A stretch of 64,000 nucleotides of DNA, taken from the NCBI RefSeq assembly GCF_001544455.2, contig NZ_FCOC02000008.1, positions 62,001-126,000 of the forward strand, given 5' to 3'. This DNA is from Caballeronia sordidicola (GTDB lineage Bacteria > Pseudomonadota > Gammaproteobacteria > Burkholderiales > Burkholderiaceae). The position numbers and the translations under genes are program-made. Below are positions 16,945-25,595 of this stretch, piece after piece; the first letter of the stretch is position 1, and each line of letters starts with the position of its first letter. Below the pieces are notes generated by a model, which saw only the letters and a list, made by a program, of their open reading frames with translations, did not search any database and was not told the DNA's origin.

Positions 16945-18273
16945 GTGGATAAAACCTTGACCGGCATCACGCCGGCAGCCATTGAACCCAGCAGCTCGCA
17001 GCGCTACCTGCAGCTTCTGCTGCTCGTCATTGCCGCCGGCGCGATCTACCCGCTGCTGTATTTGCGTCAGGTCTATCAGACCCCGATGCTCGAGTTTTTT
17101 CATATCGACAACAGCCAGCTCGGTTATCTGTATTCGATACTCGGCACCGTTTTTCTATTCTGTTATTTGCCGAGCGGCTGGCTTGCCGACCGCATTGCGC
17201 CGCGTTTCCTGATCTGCTTTTCGCTGATGGCGACCGGCGCGCTCGGGCTGGTCTATTCGACCGCGCCGAGTTTCCCGGTCTTGTTCGCCGTGTTCTGCTG
17301 CTGGGGATTGACCACGGGCCTGACTTTCTGGGCGTCGATTCTCAAGCGCGTCAAGACCATCGCCCGGCGCGACGAACAAGGCCGCTTCTTCGGTTTGCTC
17401 GATGGCGGCCGTGGCCTGATCGAAGCGCTGCTCGCAACCGTCGCGCTCGTGATCTTCGCCACCGCGACCGAAAAACATGGCCTGCCGACGAACACCGGTT
17501 TTCGTTATGTGGTTTATCTGTATTCGGGGTTTTGCATTGGCCTTGGATTGCTGATGGCGCTGGTAAAAGAACCGCCCGCGACACCACAAGAACGTCAGCA
17601 AGCCGCCGACAACCTCAAGCAGAAACATAATCTTGGGCGCGATCTCCTCACGCTCATGCGCATTCCGCAACTCTGGCTGATGGCGGCCGTCGTGTTCTGC
17701 GGATACCAGATCTTCTGGGCGACCTACAGCTTTTCCGCGTACTTGCAGGTCGGCGACCTGAAGATGACCGTGGTGATGGCGGGCACGCTCACCACGCTCA
17801 AGCTGTGGATGCGGCCTATTGGCGGCATAGGCGGCGGGTATCTTGGCGATCGTTTCTCCACGCTTGGCGTCCTCGCGAGCGCATTGTTTCTTGCAGCGGC
17901 CGGGCTCGTGGCGCTGACCGTGCTGCCGAAAATGCATATCGACCCGCATGTGGGCGTTGTCGTCATCGCAATCGTGGTGCTGGTGATCGGCATCCTGACG
18001 TACGCCATTCGCGGGCTTTACTGGTCGCTGCTCGACGATTGCGGCATTCCGTTGCGTATCACGGGCCTCGCGATCGGCCTGGTTTCGCTGATCGGTTACT
18101 CGCCCGATGTGTTCCTGCCACTGGTGAACGGCTGGACAACCGAGCATTTCCCCGGCCTTCCCGGCTACCAGATCTATTTCTCCTACATCGCTGTGGTCAG
18201 CGTGATCGGCGGCGTGGCCGCCCTCGCCCTGATGCGCATGCGCAAGACCGTTACAAAGGATGCCATCCGATGA
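16945..18273 (+). CDS. MFS transporter of the sugar-acid type cluster
   Basis: A 442-residue inner-membrane permease with 12 predicted helices. GTG 16945 has GGAG 8 nt upstream. The first helices carry IYPLLYLRQVYQTP and GWLADRIAPR (MFS loop 2-3 motif). The general pattern resembles YihN-like and other sugar-acid MFS importers. It overlaps the following enolase-superfamily gene by 4 bp (ATGA), so import and first catabolic step are translationally linked. The substrate is inferred to be that of the neighbouring enzymes, which is not known. Confidence 0.9.
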   Translation: MDKTLTGITPAAIEPSSSQRYLQLLLLVIAAGAIYPLLYLRQVYQTPMLEFFHIDNSQLGYLYSILGTVFLFCYLPSGWLADRIAPRFLICFSLMATGALGLVYSTAPSFPVLFAVFCCWGLTTGLTFWASILKRVKTIARRDEQGRFFGLLDGGRGLIEALLATVALVIFATATEKHGLPTNTGFRYVVYLYSGFCIGLGLLMALVKEPPATPQERQQAADNLKQKHNLGRDLLTLMRIPQLWLMAAVVFCGYQIFWATYSFSAYLQVGDLKMTVVMAGTLTTLKLWMRPIGGIGGGYLGDRFSTLGVLASALFLAAAGLVALTVLPKMHIDPHVGVVVIAIVVLVIGILTYAIRGLYWSLLDDCGIPLRITGLAIGLVSLIGYSPDVFLPLVNGWTTEHFPGLPGYQIYFSYIAVVSVIGGVAALALMRMRKTVTKDAIR

Positions 18274-19487
18274 AAATCGTCTCTCTCGAAACGCATTTCG
18301 TAGCCGTGCCGCCACCGCATCTAGGCGGCATGTACTGGATCTTCGTGAAACTGAAAACGGCTTGCGGGATTGAAGGCGTGGGCGAAATCTATTCGGCGAC
18401 GTTCCATCCGAAAGCGATGGCCCACATCATCGACGACGTCTTCGGCCGTTACTTGCAGGACCACGATCCGCACCACGTCGAGCGCTTTTTCCGCGAAGCC
18501 TATTCGAGCGGCTTCACGCAACGCCCCGACCTCACCATGATGGGTGTCGTGAGCGGCCTCGAGATGGCGTGCTGGGACATTATAGGCAAGGCGGCGGACA
18601 AGCCGGTGTACGAGCTGATGGGCGGTCTGGTGAACGACCGGCTGCGCTCATACACGTATCTGTATCCGAAGAACGCCGCGGGTGAATACGATTACGACGA
18701 TGTCGACCTTGCCGCCGAATGCGCCGTGAAGAACGCGGAACTCGGCTTCACCGCGGTCAAGTTCGACCCGGCTGGGCCGTACACCGCGTATTCCGGACAT
18801 CAGCTTTCGCTGGACGTGCTCGAGCGCTGCGAGACGTTCTGCAAGCGCATCCGCGAAGCCGTCGGCAACCGATGCGACCTGCTGTTCGGCACGCACGGGC
18901 AGATGGTTCCATCGTCGGCGATTCGTCTTGCCCAGCGCCTTGAGAAATACGATCCGCTGTGGTTCGAAGAGCCCGTTCCTCCTGGCCAGGAAGACGCCAT
19001 GGCGCAAGTCGCGCGGCACACAAGCATTCCGATTGCGGCGGGCGAGCGGCTTACCACCAAGTACGAATTCTTCAAGCTGCTGCGCTCGGGCGCGGCATCG
19101 ATTCTTCAATTGAACGTCGCGCGCTGCGGCGGCCTGCTCGAAGCAAAGAAGATCGCGGCGCTCGCCGAAGTCCATTACGCGCAGATCGCACCGCACCTCT
19201 ACAACGGTCCCATTGGCGCGGCCGCGAGCATCCAGCTTGCCGCGTGCACGCCCAATTTCCTGATCCAGGAAAGCATCGGCACGTGGGACGGCTTCCATTC
19301 GCAGATCCTGAAGACGCCGATCAAATGGGAAGACGGCTACATCATTCCGTCGAAGGCGCCGGGACTCGGCGTGGAACTGAACATGGACGTGGTGCGCGCG
19401 CATTCCCCCTATACCGGCGACCGCCTGCACTTGCAGATGGCGTCAAAGCCCGCCGATGTACGGGATTCTTCTCCGGCCAGAGGCTGA
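18270..19487 (+). CDS. Enolase-superfamily (MR/MLE) enzyme, sugar-acid dehydratase or cycloisomerase
   Basis: A 405-residue barrel enzyme. The N-terminal capping domain spans about residues 1-125. The barrel contains VKFDPAGPY, GTHGQ (residues 207-211), WFEEPVPP and AAGERLTTKYEF, the last two supplying acidic metal ligands, followed by ILQLNVARCGG and APHLYNGPIG with a candidate catalytic His. The order and the HG and EEP motifs resemble galactonate dehydratase, but the usual DxHG is G-T-H-G here. To my recollection GTHGQ occurs in cycloisomerases acting on anhydrogalactonate-like acids. The reaction is therefore left open. It overlaps the importer gene and lies 15 bp before a GMC oxidoreductase. 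Confidence 0.9.
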   Translation: MKIVSLETHFVAVPPPHLGGMYWIFVKLKTACGIEGVGEIYSATFHPKAMAHIIDDVFGRYLQDHDPHHVERFFREAYSSGFTQRPDLTMMGVVSGLEMACWDIIGKAADKPVYELMGGLVNDRLRSYTYLYPKNAAGEYDYDDVDLAAECAVKNAELGFTAVKFDPAGPYTAYSGHQLSLDVLERCETFCKRIREAVGNRCDLLFGTHGQMVPSSAIRLAQRLEKYDPLWFEEPVPPGQEDAMAQVARHTSIPIAAGERLTTKYEFFKLLRSGAASILQLNVARCGGLLEAKKIAALAEVHYAQIAPHLYNGPIGAAASIQLAACTPNFLIQESIGTWDGFHSQILKTPIKWEDGYIIPSKAPGLGVELNMDVVRAHSPYTGDRLHLQMASKPADVRDSSPARG

Positions 19488-19502
19488 GGCGAGCAACCAG
19501 AT

Positions 19503-21167
19503 ATGACTTACGACTACATCATTGTGGGCGCCGGATCGGCCGGTTGCGTCCTGGCGGAACGGCTGTCGGAATCGGGGCAATATTCCGTGCTGGTTCTCGA
19601 AGCCGGCGGCAAGGCCGATTCCTTCTGGTTCAAAATACCCGTGGGATTTGCAAAGACGTACTACGATCCCGGCTGCAACTGGATGTATTACTCCGAGCCC
19701 GAGGCGGAACTCGCCGGCCGCAAGATCTACGCGCCGCGCGGCAAGGTGCAAGGCGGTTCGGGCTCCATCAACGCAATGATCTTCGTGCGCGGCGCGCCCC
19801 GCGATTTCGACGACTGGGCCGCGGCCGGCAACCCGGGCTGGTCGTACAAGGACGTGCTGCCGTATTTCCGCAAGCTCGAGACGCACGCCGCGGGCGACAC
19901 GGCCGTGCACGGTTCGAGCGGCCCGATCCACGTGACATCGATGAAAGACGGCATTCATCCCATTACGCGCCATTTTCTCGATGCCTGCGACGAACTGAAA
20001 TTTCCGCGCAACGACGACTTCAACGGCGCGCACATTGAAGGCGCGGGCGTGTACGACGTGAATACACGCAACGGTCAGCGTGCATCGAGCAACGTGGGGT
20101 ATCTGGGACCGGCGTTGAAGCGCTCGAATGTGACTATTGAACATCACGCGCTGACCACGCGCGTCATGTTCGACGGACGCCGTGCAACAGGCGTTGAAGT
20201 TTCCCAGAACGGCGTCAAGCGGACCTTCAACGCGAAGCGCGAAGTGCTGCTGTGCGCGGGCGCGGTCGATACCCCGAAGCTGCTGCAACTCTCGGGCGTC
20301 GGCCCGGCGCAACTGCTTGCGCGCCACGGCATTCCCGTTGTGCATGCGCTTGCCGCTGTTGGCCAGAACCTGCAGGATCACCTGTGCGCGAGCTATTACT
20401 ATCGAGCGAATATTCCGACGCTCAACGGCGACTTCAGTTCGCTTCTGGGCAAGCTGAAACTCGGGCTGCAATACTTGCTGACGCGCAAGGGACCGCTTGC
20501 GATGAGCGTGAACCAGGCGGGTGGATTTTTCAGCACTGATTCCGCTAGCGAACACGCGAACATACAGCTTTACTTCAATCCGCTGTCCTATCGGATTCCG
20601 AAGTCGAGCCGCTCGCAACTCACGCCCGAACCCTATCCCGGCTTCCTGCTCGCGTTCAATCCGTGCCGCCCGACGAGCCGTGGTTCTATCGAAATAGCGT
20701 CCGCGAATCCAGCCGATGCCGCGCTGATCCGCGCGAACTACCTGACGACGCAAAAGGATATCGACGAAGTGATCCAGGGCAGCCGCCTGATCCGTTCCAT
20801 CATGAAGGCGAATGCGTTGCGCGCGGTGACGGTGGAAGAAACATTGCCGGGAGAGCCGCTCGTGCCCGATGGCGACGACGCCGCCATGCTCGAGTATTTC
20901 CGCGCGAACAGCGGCTCGATCTATCACCTGTGCGGTTCATGCGCGATGGGACCGGATGCCCGGACCGCCGTAGTGGACAATCGCTTGCGCGTGCACGGCC
21001 TGGACGCGTTGCGGATCGTGGATGCGTCGATTTTCCCGAACGTCACCTCCGGCAACATCAACGCGCCGGTGATGATGGTCGCGGAAAAAGCCGCGCAGAT
21101 GATCCTGGACGACGCCACCACGCCAGGTTTCGTTCAACGCAAGGCGCTCGCCGCCGCTTCGGCCTGA
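19503..21167 (+). CDS. GMC family FAD-dependent oxidoreductase (choline dehydrogenase-like)
   Basis: A 554-residue flavoenzyme oxidising an alcohol. The ADP-binding motif is DYIIVGAGSAGCVLAERLSE at residues 3-22. The GMC signatures include GKVQGGSGSINAMIFVRG and GAVDTPKLLQLSGVGP. The catalytic pair near the C-terminus is His in YHLCGSCAMG and Asn in SGNINAPVMM. It follows the enolase-superfamily gene by 15 bp, completing a four-gene unit (aldehyde dehydrogenase, importer, MR/MLE enzyme, alcohol oxidase). Oxidation of a sugar-derived alcohol that then feeds the aldehyde dehydrogenase is a plausible inference. The last 34 bp overlap the convergent LysR gene. Confidence 0.92.
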   Translation: MTYDYIIVGAGSAGCVLAERLSESGQYSVLVLEAGGKADSFWFKIPVGFAKTYYDPGCNWMYYSEPEAELAGRKIYAPRGKVQGGSGSINAMIFVRGAPRDFDDWAAAGNPGWSYKDVLPYFRKLETHAAGDTAVHGSSGPIHVTSMKDGIHPITRHFLDACDELKFPRNDDFNGAHIEGAGVYDVNTRNGQRASSNVGYLGPALKRSNVTIEHHALTTRVMFDGRRATGVEVSQNGVKRTFNAKREVLLCAGAVDTPKLLQLSGVGPAQLLARHGIPVVHALAAVGQNLQDHLCASYYYRANIPTLNGDFSSLLGKLKLGLQYLLTRKGPLAMSVNQAGGFFSTDSASEHANIQLYFNPLSYRIPKSSRSQLTPEPYPGFLLAFNPCRPTSRGSIEIASANPADAALIRANYLTTQKDIDEVIQGSRLIRSIMKANALRAVTVEETLPGEPLVPDGDDAAMLEYFRANSGSIYHLCGSCAMGPDARTAVVDNRLRVHGLDALRIVDASIFPNVTSGNINAPVMMVAEKAAQMILDDATTPGFVQRKALAAASA

Positions 21168-22042
21168 AGCCATTGCTGGAACAAGCGCTGCGTCCCGCTT
21201 GCACGCTGCTCGGGACGCAGCACGAACCAGTACGATTGCCGTCCTTCGATCTCCACGTCGAGCACTTGCCGCAACTGCCCCGACGCCAGTTCGGCCGCGA
21301 TCATGTGGCGATCGGCAATGGTGATGCCCATGCCGTCGACGGCCGCTTGTATCGATAAATCGAGCACGTCGAACTCGTGGCCGCCGTCCGTATCGACGCC
21401 TTCCACACGCGCCGCGTCCAGCCAGTGCTGCCACGTCAAATAGCGCTGGTCCTCACCCGAAAGCACATGCAAAAGCGTGTAGCGGTTCAAATCCACAGGC
21501 GCGCCCTCGCCTTCGCGGTCCAGTAAAGCCGGCGCCGCCACTGCAATATGCCGCTCGTGCATCAGCAAGGTGCTTTCCAGGTTGCTCCATTCACCATCGC
21601 CGAAACGAACCGCGCAATCCAGCCGGTTCGAATCCGTGATGCCATCTTCCACGCGCGTGGTGATGCTCAGATCCAGGTCGGGGAACGCCTCGCGCAGACG
21701 GCCGAGACGCGGCACGAGCCAGCGAGCCGCGAACGTGGGCGGAACGTTGATGCGCAGCCGGTTCACATCGTTTTTTTGGCTGATCGCGCGCACGGTCAGC
21801 TCGATCTTGTCGAACGATTGCTGCAGCGCGCGCAAGAGCACCCGGCCGCTGGGCGTCAGCACCAGATGTTGATGTCGGCGCGAAAAGAGCGTCTCGCCAA
21901 CCTGTTCCTCGAGTTGCCGGACCTGCCGGCTTACCGCGCTTTGCGTGACGCTGAGCAGCGTCGCGGCGCGGGTAAAGCTGCCGGTGGTCCCGGCAGCCTC
22001 GAAGGCTTTCAGCGCATTGAGCGCAGGCATTTTGCGTTTCAC
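21134..22042 (-). CDS. LysR family regulator (GcvA-like)
   Basis: A 302-residue regulator. The N-terminal helix-turn-helix is FTRAATLLSVTQSAVSRQVRQLEEQVG (about residues 23-49), followed by the linker helix and a type 2 periplasmic-binding-like effector domain with NRLRINVPPTFAARWLVPRL, typical of the GcvA/AmpR branch. A second start (MPALNALK) lies 12 bp downstream. It converges on, and overlaps by 34 bp, the GMC oxidoreductase and is divergent from the antiporter. It could control the catabolic cluster or the antiporter; position alone does not decide. Confidence 0.92.
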   Translation of the reverse strand: MKRKMPALNALKAFEAAGTTGSFTRAATLLSVTQSAVSRQVRQLEEQVGETLFSRRHQHLVLTPSGRVLLRALQQSFDKIELTVRAISQKNDVNRLRINVPPTFAARWLVPRLGRLREAFPDLDLSITTRVEDGITDSNRLDCAVRFGDGEWSNLESTLLMHERHIAVAAPALLDREGEGAPVDLNRYTLLHVLSGEDQRYLTWQHWLDAARVEGVDTDGGHEFDVLDLSIQAAVDGMGITIADRHMIAAELASGQLRQVLDVEIEGRQSYWFVLRPEQRASGTQRLFQQWLQAEAAASALR

Positions 22043-22233
22043 AGGGTTTGAGTGATTCGATGGTTCATGGTCCCGGGAGGTCGGGCGCGGTGCGTTCTTC
22101 CATTCGCGTGATCTCGTTTGCGTAATGTTACGCAGCCCGCCACCGCAACTGTGGCGATTTCATCATTTCACGCATTGGAGGGAGAAGCGGGCCGTCCGGC
22201 ATTATCCGCTGGATGATCCTGGTTGCCCTATCG

Positions 22234-22249
22234 TGGCACGTCCCTTGCT
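22234..22249 (+). promoter_or_regulatory. Sigma-54 (-24/-12) promoter of the antiporter
   Basis: TGGCACGTCCCTTGCT has GG at 22235-22236 and GC at 22247-22248 with exactly 10 nt between, an almost exact match to the RpoN consensus TGGCACGnnnnTTGC. It lies 36 bp before ATG 22285, placing the transcription start near 22260. Confidence 0.75.
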
Positions 22250-22284
22250 CAAACAGGCCTACGTCGTACCCACCTCAGGCTCTC

Positions 22285-23583
22285 ATGACCGAAACGATAT
22301 GGTTTCTCGTCGTTGGCGGTGTGCTCATCTTCATGGGGCTTGCCAGCTCGACGTTCAAAGAACTGCCCATCAGCAGCGCAATGGTGTACCTCGCCATCGG
22401 TTTTGGCCTCGGTCCATTTGGCGCCGGCCTGCTCAGGATCGATCTGCTCGGCGAAGCCACCGTGCTGCGCCGCATAACCGAAGTCGCCATGCTCGTGTCG
22501 CTTTTTGCTATCGGCCTGCGGCTGCGCGTGCCACCGACCGACCGGATCTGGCTGTTGCCGTTGCGACTCGGGCTTGTGGCGATGGTCGCGACCGTCGCCA
22601 TTATGACGCTTGCCTGTGTCTTCGTGCTGCACATGAGTTGGGGACCCGCACTGCTGATCGCCGCAATGCTCGCGCCCACCGACCCCGTCCTTGCCCACGA
22701 TGTCCAGGTTCAGGTGCCCGGCGACGTCGACCTCCTGCGCTTTTCGCTGACCGGCGAAGGCGGCCTCAACGATGGCATCGCGCTGCCGTTCGCGTTGCTG
22801 GGCATTGCGGTATGCAACTACGAGGCGTCGCCGCAACAGGCGTTAAGCTGGCATTTCGCTGGCGACGCGCTTTGGGGCGTCGCTGGGGCATTGGCCGTCG
22901 GCTGGCTTCTGGGTGACCTCGCTGTGCGGCTGATTGCGTATCTGCGCACGCGCCATAGCCTCGCGCTCGGGCCAGAAGGTTTTTACGCACTCGGCCTTAT
23001 CGCGCTTTCGTATGGCGTAGCCGAACTGATGCATACCTACGCGTTCCTCGCCGTATTCGCCGCCGGCCTCGCAATGCGCCGTGTCGAACAAAAGGCGAGC
23101 GGCGATAAATCCGCGCACGAAGCGGTAGGCAAGATCGACGCGCAAGACGTAGGCGCGACCGCGTCCGATCCAGACCGCGCGCACGCGTTTGTTGCTGAAC
23201 GGGTGCTCGGGTTCACCATCGAACTCGAACGCATTGCCGAGGTCGCGGTCATGCTGATGGTGGGAAGCGTGCTCGCGAATGTCTGGGATCGGCTGTTCAC
23301 GTGGCACAGCGCGGCGGTCATTGCGTTGCTGTTTTTAGTGGCGCGGCCGGTGTCGGTGCAGGCGTCGCTTATCGGCTCGTCGGCTACGCGATCGCAGCGC
23401 CTGCTCACCAGTTGGTTCGGCATCCGCGGCGTCGGGTCGTTTTATTATTTGCTCTACGCGCTGGAGCATGCGCCCCGAAGCGCGGCCGAACCGTTGGCGC
23501 CGCTGGTGCTGGCGGTGATCGCGGCTTCGGTGATCCTCCATGGCATCACGTCCACGCCGTTGATGAACCGCTATCGAGGATGA
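22285..23583 (+). CDS. CPA1-type cation:proton antiporter
   Basis: A 432-residue inner-membrane antiporter with about 12 helices. The ion-binding region reads LAPTDPVLAHDVQ followed by TGEGGLNDG, the signature pair of NhaP/CPA1 exchangers. A hydrophilic loop rich in Lys, Asp and Glu (about residues 270-305) splits the membrane domain. SWFGIRGVGSFYYL near the end is also typical. ATG 22285 begins MTETIWF directly into the first helix; the frame is open further upstream, but that stretch contains the sigma-54 promoter. It probably exchanges Na+ or K+ for H+. Control by sigma-54 would be unusual for this family. Confidence 0.92.
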   Translation: MTETIWFLVVGGVLIFMGLASSTFKELPISSAMVYLAIGFGLGPFGAGLLRIDLLGEATVLRRITEVAMLVSLFAIGLRLRVPPTDRIWLLPLRLGLVAMVATVAIMTLACVFVLHMSWGPALLIAAMLAPTDPVLAHDVQVQVPGDVDLLRFSLTGEGGLNDGIALPFALLGIAVCNYEASPQQALSWHFAGDALWGVAGALAVGWLLGDLAVRLIAYLRTRHSLALGPEGFYALGLIALSYGVAELMHTYAFLAVFAAGLAMRRVEQKASGDKSAHEAVGKIDAQDVGATASDPDRAHAFVAERVLGFTIELERIAEVAVMLMVGSVLANVWDRLFTWHSAAVIALLFLVARPVSVQASLIGSSATRSQRLLTSWFGIRGVGSFYYLLYALEHAPRSAAEPLAPLVLAVIAASVILHGITSTPLMNRYRG

Positions 23584-23589
23584 GATTCC

Positions 23590-23612
23590 GGGGCGGCTTT
23601 CACGGCCGCCCC
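23590..23612. terminator. GC-rich hairpin between convergent genes
   Basis: GGGGCGGC and GCCGCCCC form an 8-bp stem with a 7-nt loop, followed by GCTCCTTTC. It lies 6 bp after the antiporter stop and just before the stop of the convergent dehydrogenase. Confidence 0.6.
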
Positions 23613-23619
23613 GCTCCTT

Positions 23620-24729
23620 TCAAGCTTCCTCTAGCGCCCGAGCGCTCGTGACTTCGAGTGCGCCTTCATACAGCCGTCCGAAGCGGTTTTCCAGGAAGGC
23701 CTGCAAAGGCACCTCCTCCTGCCGGATAAAGCCGTGACCCGGCAATACACGCTCGCGGAACAAATCGAGCTCGGCGCAAACCGCACCGGCCGTCGTGATC
23801 TGGATGGCGCTCATGGGCACACCACATACTTTCTTCGCGAAAATCTTCCGCGTGAAGACGTCCTGCACCAGACGGCCGTCGCGCATGCCGGTCGCCGTCA
23901 CGAAAACCAGCACCACGTCCTGCGCCGTCGCTGGCACCGCGCGCCGCAACATGGCCTTCAATCCGTCACGATCGCTCGACATCCGCAAATCATCGAGCAG
24001 GAACTTCATCAACTCGCGATGGCCCGGATAACGCACCGACTTGTAGTCGAGCGACTCCACCTTCCCCGCCAGCGTCTCGCACAGGGTACCCAGGCCGCCC
24101 GATGTATTGAACGCCTCGTACTCGGTGCCATCAAGCGAAAAATGCTCCAGGCCTTCCAGCGGCTGGACCCATTGCGTATTGCCATCGCGAATTGCTTCGC
24201 ATGGCTGACAATACTCGTTGATCAAGCCGTCGATACTCCACGTCAGGTTGTACTTCAATGCGTTTGTCGGGAACTCGGGCAGCGCGCCGACGCGCATCTT
24301 GACTTCGCGCAATTCGGTGAAACGCTTCGCCAGATCGTTCGCCACAATGCCGATAAAACCCGGCGCGAGCCCGCATTGCGGCATGAACGCGTGCGCTGAA
24401 TCGCCGGCGATGGCGCGAATCGCATGCGTTGCGCGCACGTCCTCGGTCAGGTCGAAGTAATGCACGCCGGCCGCTTTCGCCGCTGTTGCAACGGTCACCG
24501 CAAGGTAATAAGGCATTGCGTTGATAAGCGCATCGAAACCCTGCAGGGCGAGGCGCAACGCATTGGCGTCGGCGCAATCGACTCGCCGTGCCGGAATATC
24601 CTGCGCTTCCAGAAGGCCGAGCGCGTGTGCGTCGCGGTCGAAGACCACGACTTCATAGTCACCGGTTTCACGCAGCAAACGAGCGATGCTCTGGCCAATC
24701 AGGCCTGCGCCGATGAGGGCTATTTTCAT
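23620..24729 (-). CDS. Saccharopine dehydrogenase family protein (lysine 6-dehydrogenase-like)
   Basis: A 369-residue NAD(P)-dependent oxidoreductase. The Rossmann motif MKIALIGAGLIGQSIARLL opens the protein, with an acidic cofactor-selecting residue in VVFDRD. INAMPYYLAVTVATAA and VHYFDLTED are conserved in saccharopine/lysine 6-dehydrogenase relatives. ATG 24729 has an adjacent AAGGAG ribosome-binding site. Downstream of a divergent-looking inverted repeat, and next to an Lrp-type regulator on the same strand, it probably acts in amino-acid (lysine or related) catabolism. The exact substrate is unproven. Confidence 0.9.
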   Translation of the reverse strand: MKIALIGAGLIGQSIARLLRETGDYEVVVFDRDAHALGLLEAQDIPARRVDCADANALRLALQGFDALINAMPYYLAVTVATAAKAAGVHYFDLTEDVRATHAIRAIAGDSAHAFMPQCGLAPGFIGIVANDLAKRFTELREVKMRVGALPEFPTNALKYNLTWSIDGLINEYCQPCEAIRDGNTQWVQPLEGLEHFSLDGTEYEAFNTSGGLGTLCETLAGKVESLDYKSVRYPGHRELMKFLLDDLRMSSDRDGLKAMLRRAVPATAQDVVLVFVTATGMRDGRLVQDVFTRKIFAKKVCGVPMSAIQITTAGAVCAELDLFRERVLPGHGFIRQEEVPLQAFLENRFGRLYEGALEVTSARALEEA

Positions 24730-24829
24730 GTTTATCTCCTTGATGGCGTCACGGGGTAATCCCTGAACGCCAGTTTAGGAGCGCATGAATATTGATTAAA
24801 GACACAAAAAGATGCGAATCGACATCGAT

Positions 24830-24869
24830 TTTCGACGTTTTGACCAATTTTCGATACAAAACGTCGAAA
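24830..24869. promoter_or_regulatory. 13-bp inverted repeat, candidate Lrp-family operator
   Basis: TTTCGACGTTTTG (24830-24842) and CAAAACGTCGAAA (24857-24869) are exact inverse complements with a 14-nt AT-rich spacer. The repeat lies 101-140 bp upstream of the dehydrogenase start and just after the Lrp gene's stop, the expected place for a local activator or repressor site. Confidence 0.65.
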
Positions 24870-24886
24870 TCCGATAATGCGAGCCG

Positions 24887-25348
24887 CTAACTCAGCCCGC
24901 CCCGATCCACCTTGCGCGCAAGAATGATCGACGTCGTGGTGCGCTCAACGCCTTCCAGCCCGCCGATTTCATCGAGGAGATCGTTGAGCCTGTCGGGCGA
25001 GTCGGCCCGCAGCCACGCGACATAATCGAACTCGCCGCTCACCGCGCAAAGCAGTTGCATCTCCGGCATCCTGGCGAACCGCTTTTGCACGTCGCGGCCA
25101 TACTTCGGTGCGAGCTTGATGCCTACATAAGCCTGGATGCTGGCGTCGAGCACGTCCTGCCCGAGCCGCACGCCATAACCGGCTATGACGCCGGACTTCT
25201 CGAGCCGCGCGAGTCTGGCGATCACCGTGGTGCGCGCAATGCCAAGCTGGCGCGCCAGTTCGGCCACGCTCTCGCGCGCGTTCGCCTGCAACGAAGCAAC
25301 GAGATTCCGGTCGATATCGTCAAGTTGATCGAGACGCGGCGGTCGCAT
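24887..25348 (-). CDS. Lrp/AsnC family transcriptional regulator
   Basis: A 153-residue feast/famine regulator. The N-terminal helix-turn-helix is LDDIDRNLVASLQANARESVAELARQLGIARTTV (about residues 8-41), followed by the linker ARLEKSGVIAGYGVRLG. The C-terminal RAM ligand-binding domain contains EMQLLCAVSGEFDYVAWLRAD. It lies immediately upstream of the saccharopine-dehydrogenase-family gene on the same strand, with a conspicuous inverted repeat between them. Lrp-type regulators of single amino-acid catabolic genes commonly have this layout, so control of that gene by its substrate is likely. Confidence 0.93.
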   Translation of the reverse strand: MRPPRLDQLDDIDRNLVASLQANARESVAELARQLGIARTTVIARLARLEKSGVIAGYGVRLGQDVLDASIQAYVGIKLAPKYGRDVQKRFARMPEMQLLCAVSGEFDYVAWLRADSPDRLNDLLDEIGGLEGVERTTTSIILARKVDRGGLS

Positions 25349-25595
25349 GGAAACAAGATCCTTTCAAGGAGAGGTGAGACATTAGAGCACGGCCCTCGAT
25401 CTGCGCCGGGTGCATCGAGTTGGTTAAACTGCGGGTCTTCATGTGAATTTTTCGCAGTCGTATCGGTTGTAAGCAGTTGTGGCAATGAAAGCTGGGCCGC
25501 GTGCTAACGTGATATTAATAGCGCGTTGCCAAGCAGCACATGAGGTATTTCGCGTGTATCGCTTGCCCCTTATCTATGGAACCAAGGTGTCATCC

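Noticed and set aside
15568..17103. 511-codon frame on the minus strand opposite aldA
   Set aside because: It is an antisense shadow of a clear aldehyde dehydrogenase. Its product is Arg/His-rich and matches no domain.
19443..20927. 494-codon frame on the minus strand opposite the GMC oxidoreductase
   Set aside because: GC-rich third positions keep antisense frames open. The plus-strand protein has full family motifs.
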